This document shows positions 6,276 through 10,052 of a DNA stretch of 10,052 nucleotides, one piece after another. The stretch is from JBHIDJ01 sp046760105 (GTDB lineage Bacteria; Pseudomonadota; Gammaproteobacteria; Acidiferrobacterales; SPGG2), in contig JBHIDJ010000110.1 in the NCBI GenBank assembly GCA_046760105.1, forward strand, positions 1 to 10,052. Reading direction: 5' to 3'. The notes under the pieces were generated by a model. It searched no databases, had not been told where the DNA came from, and was given only the letters and a program-made list of their open reading frames with translations. Positions within the stretch are counted from its first letter, which is position 1. Every line of letters begins with the position of its first letter. The position numbers and the translations under genes are program-made.

Positions 6276-7304
6276 ATGTTCAGCGTAATATTTTCCCCAT
6301 CGAAATATCTCTACGCGGTCGTCCTCGTCCTGTTCTTCGTCTCATCGGCAGCTAACGCCGCCTGCATGAATCGGGGCGATCTGGACTCCCGCTACTGTGA
6401 CGACAACGGCGATCTGGTGGCCGATACACCAAAAGACTCGAACCAGTTGCTCGATCCCGATACGCTGATTTTCTCGTACACGCCGGTCGAGGATCCCTCG
6501 GTTTATGAGAACGTCTTCACGGAGTTCATAGACTACCTCGCCAAGAAAACCGGTAAGCGGGTCAAGTGGTATGGGGCTGAGTCCTACGCGGCGCAAGTTG
6601 AGGCCATGCGTTCCGGGCGTCTACATATAGCTGGAATTTCGACCGGTCCCACCGCGTTCGGCGTCAACCTAGCTGGCTATGTGCCGTTCGCCATCATGGA
6701 CGGGCCGAAGGGATATGGCTATAAGTTGCAGCTGATTACCCAGAAGGACTCAGACATCAAAACCGTGCAGGATCTGAAGGGCCGCAAGATTGCTCATGTG
6801 ACGCCGTCCTCGAACTCGGGTAACCAGGCACCGCGTGCCTTGTTCAAGAAGATGGGTATAGTCCCAGACGAGGACTACAAGGTCACCTATTCGGGCAAGC
6901 ACGATAACTCGATCATGGGCGTGGCGAACAAGGATTATGATGCTGCACCCATCGCTTCTACTGTGCTCGACCGAATGGTGGAGAAGGGTATCGTTAAACG
7001 CGGAGACCTTCGCATCATTTGGGAGTCGAACCCGTTCCCCACCACCTCCTATGGCATGGCCCACAACCTGCATCCCAACCTCCAAAAAAACATACGAGAC
7101 GCTTTTCTCAGTTTCGATTGGTCGGGCACCGGCCTAGAGAAGGAATTCGGGGGTAGCAACGCGTGGGACAAGTTCGCCCCCATCACCTATAAAGAACATT
7201 GGAGTGTGATCCGCACCATCCAAAAACACAATGGCATAGTCTATAACCAGGAGAGTCTCAAGGCGCTGAAGGTCAAGAAAAAGAAGAAGAAAAAGAAAAA
7301 CTAA
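6276..7304 (+). CDS. phnD: PhnD-type periplasmic phosphonate/organophosphate-binding protein
   Basis: The 342-aa precursor starts with a Sec signal peptide (basic residue, then YAVVLVLFFVSSAANA, probable cut near Ala28). A short segment with Cys30, Cys41 and the acidic stretch CDDNGDLVAD (41-50) follows, a possible disulfide or Ca-binding loop. The PhnD core then shows FSYTPVEDPSVYENV (66-80), YAAQVEAMRSGRLHIAG (104-120), VTPSSNSGNQAPRALF (175-190) with the phosphonate-binding Ser/Asn loop, and GKHDNSIMGVANKDYDAAPIAS (207-228). In E. coli PhnD an Asp near this last segment binds the amino group of 2-aminoethylphosphonate; here the place reads PIAST, so the ligand is probably not 2-AEP. The protein ends with eight lysines and an Asn (334-342), unusual for a periplasmic protein. 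It delivers ligand to the PhnE permeases encoded downstream. Family assignment is firm; substrate is uncertain (phosphonate, phosphite or phosphodiester). Confidence 0.92.
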   Translation: MFSVIFSPSKYLYAVVLVLFFVSSAANAACMNRGDLDSRYCDDNGDLVADTPKDSNQLLDPDTLIFSYTPVEDPSVYENVFTEFIDYLAKKTGKRVKWYGAESYAAQVEAMRSGRLHIAGISTGPTAFGVNLAGYVPFAIMDGPKGYGYKLQLITQKDSDIKTVQDLKGRKIAHVTPSSNSGNQAPRALFKKMGIVPDEDYKVTYSGKHDNSIMGVANKDYDAAPIASTVLDRMVEKGIVKRGDLRIIWESNPFPTTSYGMAHNLHPNLQKNIRDAFLSFDWSGTGLEKEFGGSNAWDKFAPITYKEHWSVIRTIQKHNGIVYNQESLKALKVKKKKKKKKN

Positions 7305-7337
7305 CAATAGCTAACCTACACTTAATGAACCTGTAGA

Positions 7338-7381
7338 GCCCCGTCGGGTGGTTTTCGGCGGGGCATTCCTGTATTATTTTT
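7338..7381 (+). terminator. Hairpin with downstream T-run between phnD and phnC
   Basis: GCCCCGTCG (7338-7346) pairs with CGGCGGGGC (7356-7364), a 9-bp stem with one G-U pair and a 9-nt loop. A run ending in six T (7376-7381) follows about 11 nt later. The separation weakens it as a terminator. A partial terminator or mRNA-stabilising hairpin that makes more binding protein than membrane subunits is the likely role, as is usual in ABC importer operons. Confidence 0.6.
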
Positions 7382-7385
7382 TCGC

Positions 7386-8210
7386 ATGCTTTTCATTACC
7401 GATCTCGCCAAGGTCTATCCCACCGGTACGCACGCGCTTAATGGCGTCACGCTGACAATTGAAGAACCACAGGTTGTCGCCATCATTGGTTCATCGGGGG
7501 CAGGTAAGAGCACGCTGATTCGTTGCGTTAATCGGCTTGTCGAACCCACATCTGGCCGGGTGGTTCTAAAAGATGTCGACGTGACCTCACTCTCCCGACG
7601 GGATCTGAGAAAGGCCCGTCGGCGCATGGGCATGATCTTCCAGGAATACAACCTAGTCGAACGCCTCACGGTTATGGAGAATGTGCTGTCGGGGCGCCTT
7701 GGTTATGTGAGTTTCTGGCAGGCATATCGAAGAAAATACCCGTCGGAGGACATCACTGCCGCGTTCGGACTCCTCGATCGAGTCGGCCTCAACGGCTACC
7801 ACAACACCCGCGCCGATGCACTGTCCGGCGGCCAACGTCAACGTGTAGGCATTGCGCGGGCGTTGACGCAGCACCCGGATCTCCTGCTCGTCGACGAACC
7901 CACGGCAAGTCTCGATCCCAAGACCTCGCGTCAGATCATGCGACTTTTGTGTGAGCTGGCACATGAGAGGGGAACGCCCGCTCTCGTGAACATCCACGAC
8001 GTGGGTCTTGCCCAGAGCTATGCCGATCGGATTGTCGGTCTTGGTGACGGCCAGGTCGCCTTCGACGGGACGCCCGACAAACTGACGCACCAGGTGCTGA
8101 CCACTATTTACGGCGAAGAGGATTGGAGCAAGACTATCCGTAAGGTCGATGAAGCTGACAAGAAGCCCAAGGATCGTGGCGCGCTAGAGCGCGAGTCCGC
8201 CGCGGGATGA
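7386..8210 (+). CDS. phnC: PhnC-type phosphonate ABC transporter ATPase
   Basis: This 274-aa cytoplasmic ABC ATPase energises import through the two PhnE permeases. All motifs are intact: Walker A GSSGAGKST (35-43), Q-loop Gln86 in MIFQEYNL, signature LSGGQRQR (146-153), Walker B LLLVDEP (166-172) with catalytic Glu171, D-loop SLD (175-177) and the switch His204 in VNIHDVG. The opening YPTGTHALNGV and the VNIHDVGLAQSYADRIVGL segment are typical of PhnC within the ABC family. A charged tail of about 30 residues follows the core (DWSKTIRKVDEADKKPK onwards). No Shine-Dalgarno is visible before ATG 7386, only a T-rich stretch that ends the preceding hairpin. No better start exists, since the residues from Met1 already fit the family. 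Its stop overlaps the next start as ATGA. Confidence 0.95.
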   Translation: MLFITDLAKVYPTGTHALNGVTLTIEEPQVVAIIGSSGAGKSTLIRCVNRLVEPTSGRVVLKDVDVTSLSRRDLRKARRRMGMIFQEYNLVERLTVMENVLSGRLGYVSFWQAYRRKYPSEDITAAFGLLDRVGLNGYHNTRADALSGGQRQRVGIARALTQHPDLLLVDEPTASLDPKTSRQIMRLLCELAHERGTPALVNIHDVGLAQSYADRIVGLGDGQVAFDGTPDKLTHQVLTTIYGEEDWSKTIRKVDEADKKPKDRGALERESAAG

Positions 8211-9019
8211 GCACCCCGACCACCTGGCGCCCGCCAAAGCTCATCGCCAATCCCTTTCTGCGACACGGACTGATCGCGCTCGCCCTTGTATATCTAGTTT
8301 GCTCGCTCACGCCGGGCCTGATCCCCTACGTGTCGCTAAACATCGACTGGGGCAGGGCGGGCCAAGGCCTGCCGCGGGCGGCCGACATGTTTGCACGCAT
8401 GGTCCCACCCGATTTCAGCCGCTGGGAACTGTTGCAAAAAGGTGTGCTTGAAAGTGTGCGGATGGCGCTTGCGGCCAGCTTCTTCGGGATGATTTTGGCT
8501 ATTCCTCTCGGCCTGTGTGCGGCGCGTAATCTCGTGCCTCTGCCGATCTACCTCGTTGGACGGGCCATTCTCGCGATTACGCGCACCTTCCATGAAGTCA
8601 TTATTGCCATCTTCTTCGTCAAGATCTTTGGGTTCGGTCCGCTCGCGGGCGTTCTTACCCTCGTCGTCGCCAGCATGAGCTTCATCGGCAAGATGCTGGC
8701 CGAAGACATCGAAAACATGCCGCCTGGGCAGATCGAGGCGATCCGGGCCACGGGCGCGAGCTTTCCCAAAATGCTGCTTTATGCCGTGCAACCGCAGATG
8801 CTGCCGCGCTATCTCGGCGTGTCGATCTATCGACTCGATGCCAACATCCGCCACTCAACCGTAGTCGGTATCGTCGGTGCCGGCGGTATTGGTCAGGTGC
8901 TGGCGGCAAGCTTTTCTCGTTACGACTACGATTTCAGCTTGGCGATCTTGATTACGATCGTTATCTTGGTGTTCATCGGTGAGTTCTTCAGCAACTGGGT
9001 GCGCGAGCGTCTGCGATGA
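8207..9019 (+). CDS. phnE: PhnE-type permease, first copy
   Basis: This is a 270-aa inner-membrane subunit. Hydrophobic segments lie near residues 20-41, 80-106, 113-140, 145-164 and 243-262. The EAA coupling motif that contacts PhnC is EAIRATGASFPKMLLYAVQPQ (177-197, split view: EAIRATGAS then PKMLLYAVQP). The C-terminal IRHSTVVGIVGAGGIGQVL (214-232) is characteristic of PhnE. Its ATG overlaps the phnC stop as ATGA and lacks its own clear Shine-Dalgarno, so translation is probably coupled. It is likely to form a heterodimer with the next gene product rather than a homodimer. Confidence 0.94.
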   Translation: MSTPTTWRPPKLIANPFLRHGLIALALVYLVCSLTPGLIPYVSLNIDWGRAGQGLPRAADMFARMVPPDFSRWELLQKGVLESVRMALAASFFGMILAIPLGLCAARNLVPLPIYLVGRAILAITRTFHEVIIAIFFVKIFGFGPLAGVLTLVVASMSFIGKMLAEDIENMPPGQIEAIRATGASFPKMLLYAVQPQMLPRYLGVSIYRLDANIRHSTVVGIVGAGGIGQVLAASFSRYDYDFSLAILITIVILVFIGEFFSNWVRERLR

Positions 9020-9828
9020 CCGTCGAAGAACACGCGCGGAAATACCCCGAGGTCTGGAAGCGCTTCACCCCGCGCGAGACGCTGATCCGGTACATCTGGT
9101 ATCTCGGCATTGTCTTCGTCGCCATTTGGTCGCTCGAACGCCTCGAAATTCCGTGGTTTTACTTTCTCGACGCGCACAAACAGGCAGGGGATCTGTTCGC
9201 CCGATTGATTCCTCCTTTCTGGGGGTTCTTTGGGGAGGTGGCCGGTCCTTTGATCGAGACTATTCATATTGCCACCCTCGGCACCGCCGTAACGGTGGTG
9301 ATTGCGCTGCCGGTAGCGATTATCGCGGCCAGGAACACCACGCCGAACGCGTCTATGTGGTTTATTGGCCGATTTATCCTGGTAACCTCGCGTTCGGTGA
9401 ACACCGTTGTCTGGGGCCTGATATTCGTCGCCATCTTCGGCCCCGGACCGATGGCCGGTATCTGGTCCATTGCGGCGCGATCGATCGGCTTTGTCGGCAA
9501 ACTCATCGCCGAGGCAATTGAAGAGATTGACAGGGGTACTGTCGAGGCGATCGAAGCGACCGGTGCCTCACGCCTGAAGGTACTGCTGATCGGCGTGATC
9601 CCCCAGGTCTTGCCTGTGATTTTCGGCACTATTATCTACCGCTGGGACATCAACATCCGTGAGTCCACGGTACTGGGGTTCGTCGGTGCCGGCGGCATCG
9701 GCATTATGCTCTACTCGTCCATCAACCAGTTTGCCTGGCACGAGGTGTCTGTGATGCTACTTGCCGTCTTCGCTGTTGTAGTCGTCAGTGAGTTCATCTC
9801 GGCGACAGTACGCAAACGAATTACTTAA
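9016..9828 (+). CDS. phnE: PhnE-type permease, second copy
   Basis: This is a 270-aa paralogue of the preceding permease, the same length and fold. It has a soluble N-terminus of about 24 residues, then hydrophobic segments near 25-40, 82-105, 115-141 and 244-262. Its EAA motif is EAIEATGASRLKVLLIGVIP (177-196), and INIRESTVLGFVGAGGIGI (212-230) matches the PhnE C-terminal signature. It overlaps the first copy by ATGA (9016-9019). Two separate phnE genes after phnC are a common arrangement for phosphite/phosphonate importers with a heterodimeric membrane domain. The operon appears to end here, as a repeat and a converging gene follow. Confidence 0.94.
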   Translation: MTVEEHARKYPEVWKRFTPRETLIRYIWYLGIVFVAIWSLERLEIPWFYFLDAHKQAGDLFARLIPPFWGFFGEVAGPLIETIHIATLGTAVTVVIALPVAIIAARNTTPNASMWFIGRFILVTSRSVNTVVWGLIFVAIFGPGPMAGIWSIAARSIGFVGKLIAEAIEEIDRGTVEAIEATGASRLKVLLIGVIPQVLPVIFGTIIYRWDINIRESTVLGFVGAGGIGIMLYSSINQFAWHEVSVMLLAVFAVVVVSEFISATVRKRIT

Positions 9829-9830
9829 AT

Positions 9831-9921
9831 GCGGTAGCGAGTATCGAGTTTCGAGTAGCGAGGATCACGTACGACGGCACCCGGTTTTCCTAGCTACTAG
9901 CTACTCGCAACTAGCTACTGC
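9831..9921. repeat. Imperfect inverted repeat made of 7-bp tandem units
   Basis: Two 34-bp arms (9831-9864 and 9888-9921) match at 26 of 34 positions without gaps around a 23-nt loop. The left arm contains four consecutive heptamers, GTAGCGA, GTATCGA, GTTTCGA, GTAGCGA (9834-9861). The right arm contains CTAGCTA, CTAGCTA, CTCGCAA, CTAGCTA (9890-9917), the same pattern reversed. The structure lies between converging genes and could act as a bidirectional terminator, though there is no T-tract. Its right arm reaches into the 3' end of the HAD gene. Confidence 0.8.
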
Positions 9922-10052
9922 TGCTAAGCAATACATCGATCGCTTCCGCAAAACCCTCGCCACATCGCGCTTTGGTAATGTATGCCGGCTCCGACTTAAG
10001 GCGTCCGGCAAATTCCCGAATATTGGCGACACCGACGGCATTGGGGAAATAA
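9911..10052 (-). CDS. C-terminal fragment of a HAD-IIB-like phosphatase (5' end outside window)
   Basis: The last 46 codons are visible and end in TAG (9913-9911). The sequence YFPNAVGVANIREFAG (first 16 visible residues), then PAYITKARCGEGFAEAIDVLL, resembles the C-terminus of Cof/sucrose-phosphatase-type HAD hydrolases, where a variable NA-type segment is followed by an exposed Thr and a gly-rich FAE helix. The catalytic Asp motifs lie outside the window. The final residues LLSSSS, the stop codon and the flanking DNA overlap the heptamer repeat, so the repeat may have replaced the original end of the gene. A phosphatase beside an organophosphate uptake locus could remove phosphate from a product, but the fragment is too short to say more. 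Confidence 0.6.
   Translation of the reverse strand, partial: YFPNAVGVANIREFAGRLKSEPAYITKARCGEGFAEAIDVLLSSSS

Noticed and set aside
6363..6365. Cys30 of PhnD as a lipoprotein lipobox
   Set aside because: The residues before it (Asn-Ala-Ala) do not fit the usual Leu-Ala-Gly-type lipobox, and the AxA site before it suits signal peptidase I.
8336..8854. Minus-strand open frame of 172 codons inside the first phnE
   Set aside because: It is a charged, low-complexity shadow of a clear membrane protein on the plus strand.
9831..9921. CRISPR array or attachment site
   Set aside because: The units are 7 bp long without spacers, and there are no cas, integrase or tRNA sequences nearby.

Overview
The window is about 10 kb of a moderately GC-rich bacterial chromosome. 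Gene density, Shine-Dalgarno sites, ATGA overlaps and protein families all suggest a proteobacterium, but I cannot name the genus. All main genes are metabolic or transport genes. I see no phage, transposase, CRISPR or RNA gene.

Left part, minus strand (1-3414): a compact operon read right to left. It encodes two adjacent citrate-synthase-fold proteins (298 and 350 aa), joined by a TAATG stop/start overlap, then a CoA-acylating aldehyde dehydrogenase that most resembles sulfoacetaldehyde dehydrogenase (SauS) and runs off the window edge. By eye alignment, both citrate-synthase-like proteins have lost part or all of the canonical His/His/Asp triad. This makes the trio the strongest candidate for undescribed chemistry here. 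The operon has a recognisable promoter and a perfect 15-bp palindrome upstream (3502-3516).

Middle, minus strand (3644-6038): a gamma-glutamyltranspeptidase-family Ntn hydrolase and, 28 bp downstream, a GpdQ-like binuclear metallophosphodiesterase. They probably form one operon, divergent from the transporter.

Right part, plus strand (6276-9828): a full phosphonate-type ABC importer, PhnD (periplasmic binding protein), PhnC (ATPase) and two PhnE permeases. A hairpin separates phnD from phnC, and ATGA overlaps join phnC-phnE-phnE. PhnD ends in eight consecutive lysines. After phnE2 comes a 34-bp imperfect inverted repeat built of 7-bp tandem units. It reaches past the stop codon of a converging gene whose visible C-terminus looks like a HAD-IIB phosphatase.

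Working model (inference): the importer brings in an organophosphorus compound, perhaps a phosphodiester rather than a simple aminoalkylphosphonate. The GpdQ-like enzyme cleaves it, the GGT-like enzyme removes an acyl or glutamyl-type group, and the HAD enzyme may dephosphorylate a product. The aldehyde dehydrogenase/citrate-synthase-like operon has its own promoter and may process a C2-type aldehyde/acyl-CoA from this or another organosulfur/organophosphorus substrate. Nothing in the sequence proves the substrate.
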